A stretch of 64,000 nucleotides of DNA from Brettanomyces bruxellensis (lineage: Eukaryota; Ascomycota; Pichiomycetes; Pichiales; Pichiaceae), in the NCBI RefSeq assembly GCF_011074885.1, contig NC_054688.1, positions 868,001-932,000 of the forward strand, in the 5' to 3' direction. This document shows, one piece after another, positions 11,796 through 21,668 of this stretch (the first letter of the stretch is position 1; every line of letters starts with the position of its first letter). The notes under the pieces are model-generated. The model saw only the letters and a program-made list of their open reading frames with translations. It ran no database searches and was not told where the DNA came from. The translations under genes and the position numbers were made by a program.

Positions 11796-13467
11796 AATGA
11801 AAATTTTGTTCCTGCTGCTAACTCAAAATGAATTAAAGGTGATGAATGGATTTGTCAGAAAGCTGAAAAAGGAGTAGTTTGCTGTGGCCATAAAAAGATG
11901 TTTTTCCTCTATGATGGAATTGAAAAGTTTTGACTGATGGAGATGAAGATGGCCTTGTCCTATTATGTGCTCTTTATCAATTATCTTCGTTAGACTGATG
12001 GTCAATTGAGGAAAAGGAAAAAAGAACAAGCAAGGAAAATTATTAAAGAGCCGAATTGAAGAAGATTGTCAAAGTTCTGTACAATCTACTAATTGACGAA
12101 GATGTATGCAGAATTATTGAGTAAGCACAAAGGTTATGAGCACTCGTCGACCTTCCAAAGCAAGAAAAAGGAAAGGAAACAGAGCAAGTTGCAAATAATG
12201 ATAATATATAACAAAAGAAAACCTTTGGGAAGAAAAATGAAGGTTTCCAGACCAGTGCGATATATATAAAAATGATGAAAAGGGTTCAAGACAGCCACTT
12301 GAAAGGAGATGAAAGTAGAAATTTATGAAAGGTGAGACTCTGAGAAAGGAAAGATGGCTGGAAATCTGAATTGCACAAAGCGGTTCCGTTTAAAGCGCAT
12401 CGTTTCCTAATTTGGTTTAAATTGGATGCATTGAAAAAATAAAACAGTTTCCGAAATTTACGCAACAAAGTGTAGGCACACAAGAAAAAAAAAAAAGAGA
12501 GAGAACTAGACAATGCTCAAACTTTTCTCAAACAATACTAAATCAAAAATATATATATATAATATGTGCACACTATCGATTCCCGAATATAGGGGTCGGA
12601 TTGATATGAATAAGCTCGCAAAATAAAGAACTGGTATGCAAATACGAAAAAAGGGATGGGCACCTTACCGAATCTAAAGAAAATAAATAAATGGCTTGCT
12701 TCTATTCGCCATATTATTGACTTTCAATTTTTGTTTGCATTGTGCAGCCGTCGGAGGCGACGTAAATAGTCTCTTTCTTTTGGAAGAACATCTTTGTACA
12801 TGTATTCTTATTCTGCAAGTCTTTGCAAATTTATTATTAAATAGAAGGTTTTCTAATGATCACTGAAGGTGTTGGCGGCTCAAATTAGTCAGGGTTTTGA
12901 GTGTGAATAAATGAATAAAAAGCGTAGTTTGGATTAATAGGTCAAACAATTAGTTTGCAACATGGTTTGGATGGATCCTAAATGTTGCTTGAAAATAATT
13001 ACTGAAAACTGTATCTTGTCCAATTCATTCATATCAACTTTCAAGTTATTCCTTGGTTCCCTTAATTACAATGTATATGATTGATATATCCTCATTACAT
13101 CTTAAAATTTCTTTAATTCCGTTCTGTTTCTTCTGTAATCAACTAGCAAATAATTGGTTCCCTTCTATGGAATGCCTGGCAGTGCAAAATATCAGATGTT
13201 CCTTATCACAGGGAGGCTTACTTTTTTTTGTCCCTCTTTCTTTCCAATTGACCTTCGCTTCTCAGAACTTTTTTTTTGTTGTTTTCCTCACTCTTCTGCT
13301 TATTTGCACATTAATACTCCACGCCACGCACCATACTGAACTTTGATTTCTTATCCGTCACCTTTCCAGAAGATCCAAAAAGGCAAAACAAATAAAATTA
13401 ATCTGTTTGGTTCGGGAGGTCAGTATATTTGGTTCTCGCATAAAACTATAATCACAACAAATCAAAA
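11796..13467. other. Long divergent intergenic region AMN1/YPT1
   Basis: Nearly 1.7 kb between two divergent genes. It has a TA-rich run at 12550-12563 (alternating TATATA), TATATAAAAATG at about 12261-12272, and T-rich tracts near 13200-13270. Such length suggests a well-regulated promoter, most likely for AMN1, but I see no gene, tRNA or repeat. Short open frames lack any recognisable protein. Confidence 0.4.
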
Positions 13468-14076
13468 ATGAACAACGAATACGACTATCTCTTCAAACTT
13501 TTGTTGATTGGCGACTCTGGTGTGGGAAAATCGTGTCTTTTATTGAGATTTGCTGAGAACACCTATACCCAGGATTACATTTCAACCATTGGTGTTGACT
13601 TCAAGATCAGAACCATAGAACTTGATGGAAAAACTATTAAACTACAGATCTGGGATACTGCAGGTCAGGAGAGATTCAGAACAATTACCTCTTCATACTA
13701 CAGAGGTGCTCATGGTATCATTATCGTTTATGATGTGACTGACCAGGAATCATTTAATGATGTTAATCAATGGCTACAAGAAATAGATAGATATGCTACA
13801 AGTGGTGTGCAAAAGCTTCTTGTTGGTAACAAGTGTGATCTCACGGATAAAAAAGTTGTTGATTACGCCGTTGCCAAGGAGTTTGCAGATAGTAGGGGCA
13901 TTCCATTCATAGAAACATCTGCTGCTGAGTCTACAAATGTCGAGCAGGCCTTCATTTTAATGTCCAAGCAGATCAAAGCTCAGATGGCTTCACAGCCTAC
14001 AAATAACGCTGCTGGAAAGCCCTCAGTTAATCTAAGTGGTACTGCTGTTAATACCAATGAAGGTGGATGCTGTTAA
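13468..14076 (+). CDS. YPT1: Rab1-type GTPase Ypt1
   Basis: A 202-residue Rab GTPase that acts in ER-to-Golgi transport, intra-Golgi traffic and autophagosome formation. All GTP-binding boxes are present: P-loop GDSGVGKS (residues 15-22), effector region [10 protein letters not shown] with the switch I Thr, DTAGQE (63-68), NKCD (121-124) and ETSAA (G5). The C-terminus GGCC is a double-geranylgeranylation signal. Sequence is nearly invariant with fungal Ypt1, apart from SAAEST where most have SALDST. No intron, though many fungal YPT1 genes have some. It stands upstream of ACT1 in the same direction, as in S. cerevisiae. Confidence 0.98.
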   Translation: MNNEYDYLFKLLLIGDSGVGKSCLLLRFAENTYTQDYISTIGVDFKIRTIELDGKTIKLQIWDTAGQERFRTITSSYYRGAHGIIIVYDVTDQESFNDVNQWLQEIDRYATSGVQKLLVGNKCDLTDKKVVDYAVAKEFADSRGIPFIETSAAESTNVEQAFILMSKQIKAQMASQPTNNAAGKPSVNLSGTAVNTNEGGCC

Positions 14077-14611
14077 AAATATAGTCGATGAAACAGCTAG
14101 TCTTTCATTGGATATAGCACCATTCTTCTTATCTTCTATTACTTGCGCTGCATACATCTTCAACACTATCATGTCGTTTGTGTTTTTTACTTTTTTAAGT
14201 TCCTTGCTCTTCTCTCTTCGTCACTATCGGCTTCGCGATGTTGCGGTTTGGTATGTGTGAATGGCTGGTTTTAGCTTGGAATGCCACATCGGTTATTGCG
14301 CACTACCAGATTTATTTTTCCTCGTCTACTACATCATAGGTTGAGTGGTTATTGCGATTATAGCTAATGTTTAATATTACTATCTTTTTATATCGCTGTC
14401 GATTAAGATAAAATGTAGTATATTAGTATTTTTGTTACTGTTAATCTGCTCTGCTTAATGTAAAATTGTGAAGACCCAACGTATCTTGTCTAGAATCCAA
14501 TTTTTTTCTCGTTCTTAAAATTTCAGCAACTAACACAAACTACTTTCTTCCTGATCAATATACGTACGACATAATATATTCCCTAAGATAGTTGGCTTTG
14601 TATTACTAAGC
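14077..14611. other. Intergenic YPT1-SND2
   Basis: T-rich 3' flank of YPT1 and the SND2 promoter. I find no RNA gene or repeat in it. Confidence 0.4.
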
Positions 14612-15154
14612 ATGGCTGGAGCAGCAGAAAAAAAGCAAGCTAAGTACAACGTGGAAACGTTGAAGCAGATACACATCATTTCCGCTGTTGTGAATTTATT
14701 TAGTCTTGTATGTCTTTTTGTTTTCCACAGACCCAACAGCAAAAAGCCATATTTCATCTTCAGTATTCCTGGATGGTTTTGTGAATTTGTTATTGAGAAA
14801 ATTGGTCGGCCGAAATACAAGAAAGATGATGTTAGAGGTTTCCAAATGCTCGTTAATGCTGGTGAGGACCTTCGGCAACAGGGTCTGACTGAATATATTT
14901 TCGATGTTTTCTATCTCACGGAGGCTTGTGATATCTTCATGTGTTTGTTTGGATCTAACATGTCATACTTGATACTTCTTCTTATACCAATATATGCTGT
15001 CTATAAGTTGGCTAGTTTATGGCTGCGTTTCAGATCAAGAAGTGCTGGTAATCCCACATTTGAGCAGGAAGATAACCGTCAGGCCCAACCAAAGAGCAAG
15101 CGACAGAAGAAGCTCGAAGCTAGGCAAAATAGAATTCGTTACGCAAGATCATGA
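14612..15154 (+). CDS. SND2: SRP-independent ER targeting protein Snd2 (TMEM208 family)
   Basis: A 180-residue membrane protein with hydrophobic segments at about 27-43, 48-60 and 110-145 and a basic tail rich in Lys and Arg. Snd2 (Env10) belongs to the SND route, which helps tail-internal membrane proteins reach the ER independently of SRP. Family signs are the start AAEKKQAKYNVETLKQIH, the GRPKYKKDD stretch, EDLRQQGLTEYIFDVFYLT and the closing LLLIPIYAVYKL. Length equals that of the yeast protein (about 181). It lies between YPT1 and ACT1, where S. cerevisiae has no gene. Confidence 0.85.
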   Translation: MAGAAEKKQAKYNVETLKQIHIISAVVNLFSLVCLFVFHRPNSKKPYFIFSIPGWFCEFVIEKIGRPKYKKDDVRGFQMLVNAGEDLRQQGLTEYIFDVFYLTEACDIFMCLFGSNMSYLILLLIPIYAVYKLASLWLRFRSRSAGNPTFEQEDNRQAQPKSKRQKKLEARQNRIRYARS

Positions 15155-15900
15155 ATAATCTTTATATCGGGCATTCTACAGTTTTCTAAGCAGTGTTAAA
15201 TTACATTTTATGATGTATTTCATACTTTTTTCTACGTCAACGTTTCTTATAAGTGGAGTGCCTCATCTTCTCATAGCATGTAATTACTTTTCTGCTTTTA
15301 TAGAAATGGTATGTTTATATTACCTGGCATTGTATTTGTTTTGAACCTTTTAGTTGATTGCGTTTATTTACAGTAATCAAGCATGGTCCAATCATTGGAC
15401 CCGCAGACATTTTCGCTGGTCTGCACTATGAATTTTGGACTCAAGCAAATTCCAGCAATGAATGAATGTACTGTTTTACTCTTATTCGCACATTCCCTTT
15501 TTCTCCCTTTTTATCGTCCTTGATTGATTCTATATTACAGAATAGTCGAGGGGCAAAAAAAAATAAAAAATGAGAATTAAGAGTTCCTTTAACATAATAG
15601 GATCCAGATCGAAAAAAAGGAAAATAGTTCAAGGAACATTAGCGCACTCTTCCTTAATCTTACATACTCGAAACTTGAACTTTACCTTTGCCGGGCTTGT
15701 CTGCCTTTTTTTTTTTTTTTGAACCAGTTTTGTTTTTTCTTCGTGTCGCATTTTTCCCCCTTTCAATTCTCTTTCTGTTAAGCTGTTCATTTTTTCCTCT
15801 TAATTTCATACCTTTTCCTTCTTCTTCATCTTTTCATCCTTGAGACTCAACTATAGGATATCAATTCTATACACTTTTCCCACAAATATAGACAACAAAA
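15155..15900. other. Intergenic, ACT1 promoter and leader
   Basis: The proximal half is strongly pyrimidine-rich (T14 at about 15707-15720, then TC-rich to 15850), followed by an A-rich stretch directly before the start codon at 15901. This is the usual build of a strong yeast promoter. No gene was recognised. Confidence 0.5.
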
Positions 15901-18020
15901 ATGGACGGAGGTATGTATCATTTTTTAATTTATTCTTACGGAAGGCTTAGCTGCACCGATTTTACCTTGGCGCTAACTACGATTCTGGTGTTTAGGCGCT
16001 CTACGATTTGCCGATGGTTTTCATAATCGAAGAAATGTTATTTCATCACAATTTGCAAGTATTAGATTTCGTTTGGTTCAGCACGTTTTAGATTCGGAGG
16101 GAGAATTCAAATTGAGGTGTGTGTGTTCATAACTATCAAAGCGTGTTTAATGGTGCTTGATCTAGTTTTGGGCACTCTTTATTTGATCAATTGAACGGTA
16201 TTGAACTTTCATTTTAGTTTTCTCCTTTTTATGAGCAATTCGTGTTGGGACTTTAACTGTTACTGCTGCATTATTCTCATTATTTCCACCTGAATAATCT
16301 AACAGAGAGTGTCTGTGGAGGTTGATCTTATGGCGGCTATATTTGCACTATGGATTTTTTTATCTTTCAAAACAAATACTAACATCTTAAACAGAAGACG
16401 TTGCTGCTGTAAGTATACAGTTTTCATATTAAGTTTGTCGATGTGCATAAATATCATTTCTGGCTGAGCTAATATTCGTTTCAAGTTGGTAATAGTTTGA
16501 ATCCAAGTAATATTTTTTTTTGTTTTATTTGGTCTATTTTTGTCCGAACACAGCCAGCCACCCAGCCAACCTTGTCGGATCTAGTGATTTTTTTTTTGTT
16601 TTCCTTCTTATTATTGCTAGGTCAGTTTGGGGAATGGCATTCTACCCAAATTTCGCGAAGCACGTTCGATGCTTACCTAATGAACAAATCGAGGCAATAA
16701 TTTTTTTTTTAATATCTCATTTTGGGCAGATGTTTTGTTTTGTCTGGTTGGCGGCTCACACTAAAAATATGAACAAATAAGCGGCTGGTGGATCAATATT
16801 GGGAAATATGGGTAGTCCCAGCATCCGCTTTTTTATACGACAAAATATACAAATTGTGGTCATTTTTTTGGTGAAAATTGTTATACTAACAAAATTCTAT
16901 GATGTTATTATAGTTAGTTATTGATAACGGTTCTGGTATGTGCAAAGCCGGTTTTGCCGGTGATGACGCTCCAAGAGCCGTTTTTCCATCTATCGTCGGT
17001 AGACCAAGACACAGAGGTATTATGGTCGGTATGGGTCAAAAGGACTCGTACGTCGGAGATGAGGCTCAATCTAAGAGAGGTATTTTGACCTTGAAGTACC
17101 CAATTGAGCACGGTATTGTGACGAACTGGGATGACATGGAGAAGATCTGGCATCACACTTTCTACAATGAGTTGAGAGTTGCACCAGAGGAGCATCCTGT
17201 CTTGTTGACTGAGGCCCCAATGAACCCTAAGTCTAACAGAGAAAAGATGACACAGATTATGTTTGAAACTTTCAATGTTCCAGCATTCTACGTTTCTATC
17301 CAGGCTGTTCTTTCCTTGTATTCTTCTGGTAGAACTACCGGTATTGTTTTGGACTCTGGTGACGGTGTTACTCACGTTGTTCCAATTTATGCAGGTTTCT
17401 CTCTTCCACATGCTATCTTGAGATTGGATATGGCTGGTAGAGATTTGACTGACTACTTGATGAAGATTCTTTCCGAGAGGGGTTATCCATTTTCGACTTC
17501 TGCAGAGAGGGAAATTGTCAGAGACATCAAGGAGAAGCTTTGTTACGTTGCTTTGGACTTTGACCAGGAAATGCAGACGGCAGCACAGTCATCTTCTATT
17601 GAAAAGTCATACGAATTGCCAGATGGTCAGGTTATCACAATTGGAAACGAAAGATTCAGAGCTCCAGAGGCTTTGTTCCACCCATCTCTTCTTGGTATGG
17701 AAGCTGCTGGTATCGATCAGACTGCTTACAACTCTATCATGAAGTGCGATGTTGATGTCAGAAAGGAATTGTACGGTAATATTGTTATGTCCGGTGGTAC
17801 TACGATGTTCCCAGGTATTGCTGAGAGAATGCAGAAAGAGATTACTGCTTTGGCTCCATCTTCCATGAAGATCAAGATCATTGCTCCTCCAGAAAGAAAG
17901 TACTCTGTCTGGATCGGTGGTTCTATCTTGGCTTCTTTGTCTACTTTCCAGCAGATGTGGATCTCCAAGCAGGAATACGACGAGAGCGGACCTTCTATTG
18001 TTCACCACAAGTGCTTCTAG
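15901..18020 (+). CDS. ACT1: Actin, three exons
   Basis: Exons at 15901-15910, 16395-16408 and 16914-18020 join to 1,131 nt, 376 residues, the length of other yeast actins. Exon 1 gives MDG plus one base, exon 2 only 14 nt, and the joined start is [16 protein letters not shown], as expected for fungal actin (MDGEEVAAL in Candida, MDSEVAAL in S. cerevisiae). Exon 3 holds the rest, including [21 protein letters not shown], the nucleotide-binding [13 protein letters not shown] and the end HHKCF. The codons are strongly biased (TTG for Leu, AGA for Arg), as in highly expressed genes. It forms cytoskeletal filaments in cables, patches and the contractile ring. Starting at ATG 16938 would lose the first 12 residues and is rejected. 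Confidence 0.97.
15911..16394 (+). other. ACT1 intron 1 (484 nt)
   Basis: Donor GTATGT at 15911, canonical branch TACTAAC at 16377-16383, acceptor CAG ending at 16394. It interrupts codon 4 after its first base. Long for a yeast intron, and I find no snoRNA-like or other gene inside. Confidence 0.93.
16395..16408 (+). other. ACT1: ACT1 microexon of 14 nt
   Basis: The stretch AAGACGTTGCTGCT is flanked by a TACTAAC/CAG acceptor and a GTAAGT donor. It completes codon 4 (Glu) and encodes D, V, A, A, restoring the invariant actin N-terminus. Neither flanking exon supplies these codons, so it must be an exon if the gene is functional. Confidence 0.93.
16409..16913 (+). other. ACT1 intron 2 (505 nt)
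   Basis: Donor GTAAGT at 16409, branch TACTAAC at 16884-16890, acceptor TAG ending at 16913. It lies between codons (phase 0). Open frames at 16497-16780 fall within it and are not genes. Confidence 0.93.
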
Positions 18021-19864
18021 GCAAGTTGTTTTGTCAACTTGTAGCCAGATATTGGTTTGTGTGTGTTTGGATTACAGCACATTAACCTTATTACTTATGG
18101 TGCTGACGTCCGTTCTCGAGTTTCGGGCTCAGTTCTTGTTTTCAGCTTGGCAAAACTGGAGGCGGCATCTGGCGCAACAACTGTTTGTTTGTGTTTGTTT
18201 GTATTAATGTCAGCTTTCCTGTTATTTTGCAAAGTATTATTTGGTTTAATAATTATTTGTCGTATACAATTGTTATCCGTTATTAAGGTTCCAGAAGGAA
18301 TTTATCAAATATTTTAAGTTGGGTAGTGGGATGTTATCGTTTCATCTATCTTTTATTATTCCCCTCCCCAATCTCACACATTTGATCGGTGACTATCTGA
18401 CCGTAAATGGATTTTACTCCGTCTCTCTTGATTTTATACGTTCAACTCTTTTTTCCTTTTACATCTTTATAACTAAACTACTCTGTTTTTTTTTGCCTTT
18501 TTTCTTTACTTTGATAAAGCCTGACAATTCTCTTCGATGTTTGTTGTTATCTTTATATTTCACTCAATTATATTTTACTAGTATGTATGTTATAAGTATG
18601 CTTTGATACTTATGTATTGTCGTGCCATTTTACATTCATTAACCGTTGAAATTTGAAATTTGATTTAGCTGAATACTGGGATTGGATTAAAATGTGTGCT
18701 TTCTTAATTTTCGAATTTTATGACTGTTAGGATCGCTATGGACACCCTGGCAATTTGGGAATAAATGATTGGCGTGAAAAATGCTTAGCTGCAGGAACAA
18801 TGCGGCAAATCTAGCACTGAAAATAACTGACAGATACAGCTAAGCATTCTATTTTTTTCTTAAATCCATAAAATGATTTCTGAATTTGATCCTCAACCGT
18901 CAAGTATTAGAAAACTAGAAAACAGGGAATATTTATTATTTTTATTTGGGAAAGGATCATTGGGCATATTAGGTTTGTATGAACCAAAGTAAAATTTTGC
19001 AAAAAAATAAAACGACCAGACTAAGTGTCTTGAAAGGGGGAAAAATAGATTATTTGCATTATCCGATGTTCATGATGGTACTGTAATGTCAGAACACTGC
19101 ATGGTAAGACTACCTCACCTCCTTCCAGACGACAAAATATACATTTTCCCGATCGTACAGTGCACATGCCGATATATTGCCACCAATTTTCCAATCCAAG
19201 CATTGAGTACGCGAAACGATAATTGGATACAAAAGCTGTGGTTGAAAAGTCAAAAAAGCCGCTTTCATCCAGGAAGGGCCGTTTTTTCTCCTTGAACAAA
19301 TAAACGACCCTGTTTTTTCACATTCCTGGTATTTGTTCCGCCTTCTGTCACCATAGCATTTACTTAATGTTAATTCGGCTTACATGTACGTTGTCCTAAC
19401 AATGGATCGGAGCAATGCATTTATTTTATTGTTATTATGTCTTCTTGCACTTTTTCTTTAACTTTCTTTTTCCTTCTTTTTTCCCTGAATTTCTTCTTTT
19501 CCTTTCCTTGCTTTCTGCTACGGCATATTTGTCTCTCTTTTTTTTTGTTAATGCATATGTGCACATTTTTATATTTTTTCTCATTTAGCTATCAATCAGC
19601 CTATTTTTCGAAGATCAATCATTTTTCTAATATTTCTACTCTTAATTCCTCTATCCACTCTGTGTCACTGGTCCAAGGTTTAATGGTATCACATTTTGTT
19701 CCTTCTTGTTAATAGTGACGATTAGGTCTGTTTATAGAACAATCGCATTAACGTTCATTCAGAACATTCCGCTCCTATTTTACCTTTCTTCATTTACTTG
19801 GTGAAAACCTCGCTTTGATTGATATCAATCTGCTTTTGTGATAACTGCACATTTGTATAACCGC
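18021..19864. other. Long intergenic ACT1-POM33
   Basis: About 1.8 kb without a convincing gene. Open frames at 18057-18606 and 19437-19712 run through T-rich DNA. The only structured element is an 11-bp inverted repeat at 18781-18791/18837-18847, listed separately. The last 400 bp are rich in C and T. Confidence 0.45.
18781..18847. repeat. 11-bp perfect inverted repeat, 45-nt loop
   Basis: ATGCTTAGCTG (18781-18791) and its exact reverse complement CAGCTAAGCAT (18837-18847) enclose 45 nt, followed by a T-run from 18852. It could fold into a hairpin. Identity unknown; it could be a small RNA or chance. Confidence 0.6.
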
Positions 19865-20767
19865 ATGTCTGAAAATTCTGGAGCTTCGCAAAGTCCTGGA
19901 GCAACTCCACAGCAGGTCCAAGGGCCACATTTTTTGGCTCAAATAAGCAAGCTTGCAAAAACTGCTCAATTTTATTGGTATCTGTCTCATGTCTTTGCTA
20001 TTTTTTTCATGGCTCTGTGTACAATCATCTCGGTGTTCAAAGGAAATTTTAACTATTCGGCCATTAGATATTATCAGTTATCTATCACATCAATCATAAT
20101 AACATATTTAATAGTTATAAGGCAAACATACAGGGCCAAACCTATAACTTTCTTGTTTTCTCAATTTTTCCAACTTGTTGGTGATGATAATGTTCAATAT
20201 TTGCTCCTCGCTTCAATATTAAGGTTTTTTGCAAGTAGGATCTATGGTGGAATCAATGCAACAACCTTGCAACCCTTTACTATTTTTGCGTTATTTCATT
20301 CTTTATCATATTTCCAGTCTATGATTTTACCATTCTTGTCACCCTTATCCGCGGGTACCAAGCAGAATATCTCATCTGGCATCCAATTTTTTGTGAAAAA
20401 ATATAATGAAACCTCTCTAATGATTGCGTCAAATATGGAGTTGATGACTGCTGTCACATACTCTGTTCAAACCTTTATCTCTGTCGTCACCATGAAAATA
20501 TTAAAACCAAGTCTTTTTGCAATGAATCTCAAAACAGTTTGCATGTGTGCATCGTATGTCATGTTTTGCAAAGTTAGATATGATCAAAGTAGATATATGC
20601 AGACTTTGATCAATTCATATGATATGCGTTTCAACCAGTTGATTTATGGAAGTCGTTTCATTCCTCAAAGTCTTAAAGGCATATTAGTCCAACTTAGATC
20701 CTTGATTATTTCTGTTCTAGGACATATATCTCTTCCTGCCACACATCCTGCTCAAGCTGAAAACTAA
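19865..20767 (+). CDS. POM33: Pom33/Per33 family membrane protein (TMEM33)
   Basis: From the ATG at 19865 the protein has 300 residues; the frame is open further upstream but only from a GTG. The family comprises ER and nuclear-envelope proteins; Pom33 contributes to nuclear pore assembly and distribution, Per33 is its paralogue in the ER. Visible signs are four or more membrane segments (starts with AQFYWYLSHVFAIFFMALCTI), the stretch YYQLSITSIIITYLIVIRQTY, a middle part with LPFLSP, and a C-terminal amphipathic basic region (RSLIISVLGHI). Which paralogue it represents cannot be said. Confidence 0.75.
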   Translation: MSENSGASQSPGATPQQVQGPHFLAQISKLAKTAQFYWYLSHVFAIFFMALCTIISVFKGNFNYSAIRYYQLSITSIIITYLIVIRQTYRAKPITFLFSQFFQLVGDDNVQYLLLASILRFFASRIYGGINATTLQPFTIFALFHSLSYFQSMILPFLSPLSAGTKQNISSGIQFFVKKYNETSLMIASNMELMTAVTYSVQTFISVVTMKILKPSLFAMNLKTVCMCASYVMFCKVRYDQSRYMQTLINSYDMRFNQLIYGSRFIPQSLKGILVQLRSLIISVLGHISLPATHPAQAEN

Positions 20768-21668
20768 TGTTCGTGTTGAAACAAACATGGATTGAATTTC
20801 TTTTTTGCCAGCATCAAAATGTTAATTGAATGGAGATCATAGTGTTTTGCGTGAGGTTGTAACATCGTTCACTTCAGTGCATCTTTTCATTTTCTAATTT
20901 CATACTGTTTGTTCGTTGGTCTTATGTACTTGTATAGATTTTTCGTCATTGTTTAGTTGGTGCTTCTGAATATGATATAATTCAAATTAAAGCGTCAATT
21001 ATTCGAGTTTGGGTTACCCTGTTTCGGCTCAAATAAAGCGTGAAGCATTCTGGGGTGTTCTGACAGTTTTTTTTATTCTTCTTTTTTGTATCATAGTCAA
21101 ACTAAGATTACTTTATTATGTGAGTTTGTATTATTGTTATCAGCATTTTTAGCAGTATATTGATTGTTTTGTTATAGTACATTGAGAGAGATGTGCTCTT
21201 AGGAAAATCCACAATAATAGCGAGGTTGAGGGACGACCTTACTGCAGCATTATTAACCATAAATTTCTACCTCACTTTGTTATTATTTGATCGATAAGCA
21301 GTTTCAAATTAAGTCTGCAAGTTTAGACCAGCCTGCGTTTTAAATCTGGTACAACCCAGTTGGTATTGTTTTAGTTATTTACCCGCTTTGCGTGATGAAA
21401 AGAAATCCTCCCTCGCCTTGCATATTTTCTTTTGTGTTACTTTTTTCAGGCTCTTATTGTGTAATCAAAACTATTTACTGATCAAAAAAAAAAAAGGACA
21501 GAATGAGAATATTATATCAGTATGTCTTTCTACGTTGTCAAGTTACTGTTTTACCCCGACTCGCTCTAAACCAAAGTGCATATAACAGGATAGAAATCGT
21601 TATTGAATAGATTTTTCCACTGGTTTCTGCAACATTATTTACATAGCATTAACACTTCATTTGAGCAA
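20768..21668. other. Intergenic POM33-UBP8
   Basis: About 0.9 kb, AT-rich, T-runs near 21067-21078 and an A-run at 21485-21495. Open frames do not resemble known proteins. No RNA gene seen. Confidence 0.4.

Noticed and set aside
15996..16116. A pseudo-exon in ACT1 intron 1: after a GCTAAC and TTTAG it reads 40 codons open with exon 1, then GTGTGT.
   Set aside because: Inclusion (121 nt) would shift the actin frame and end it; branch and donor are weak. Probably chance.
16497..16780. Two open frames within ACT1 intron 2
   Set aside because: Inside an intron, T-rich, no homology; one starts at a non-ATG codon.
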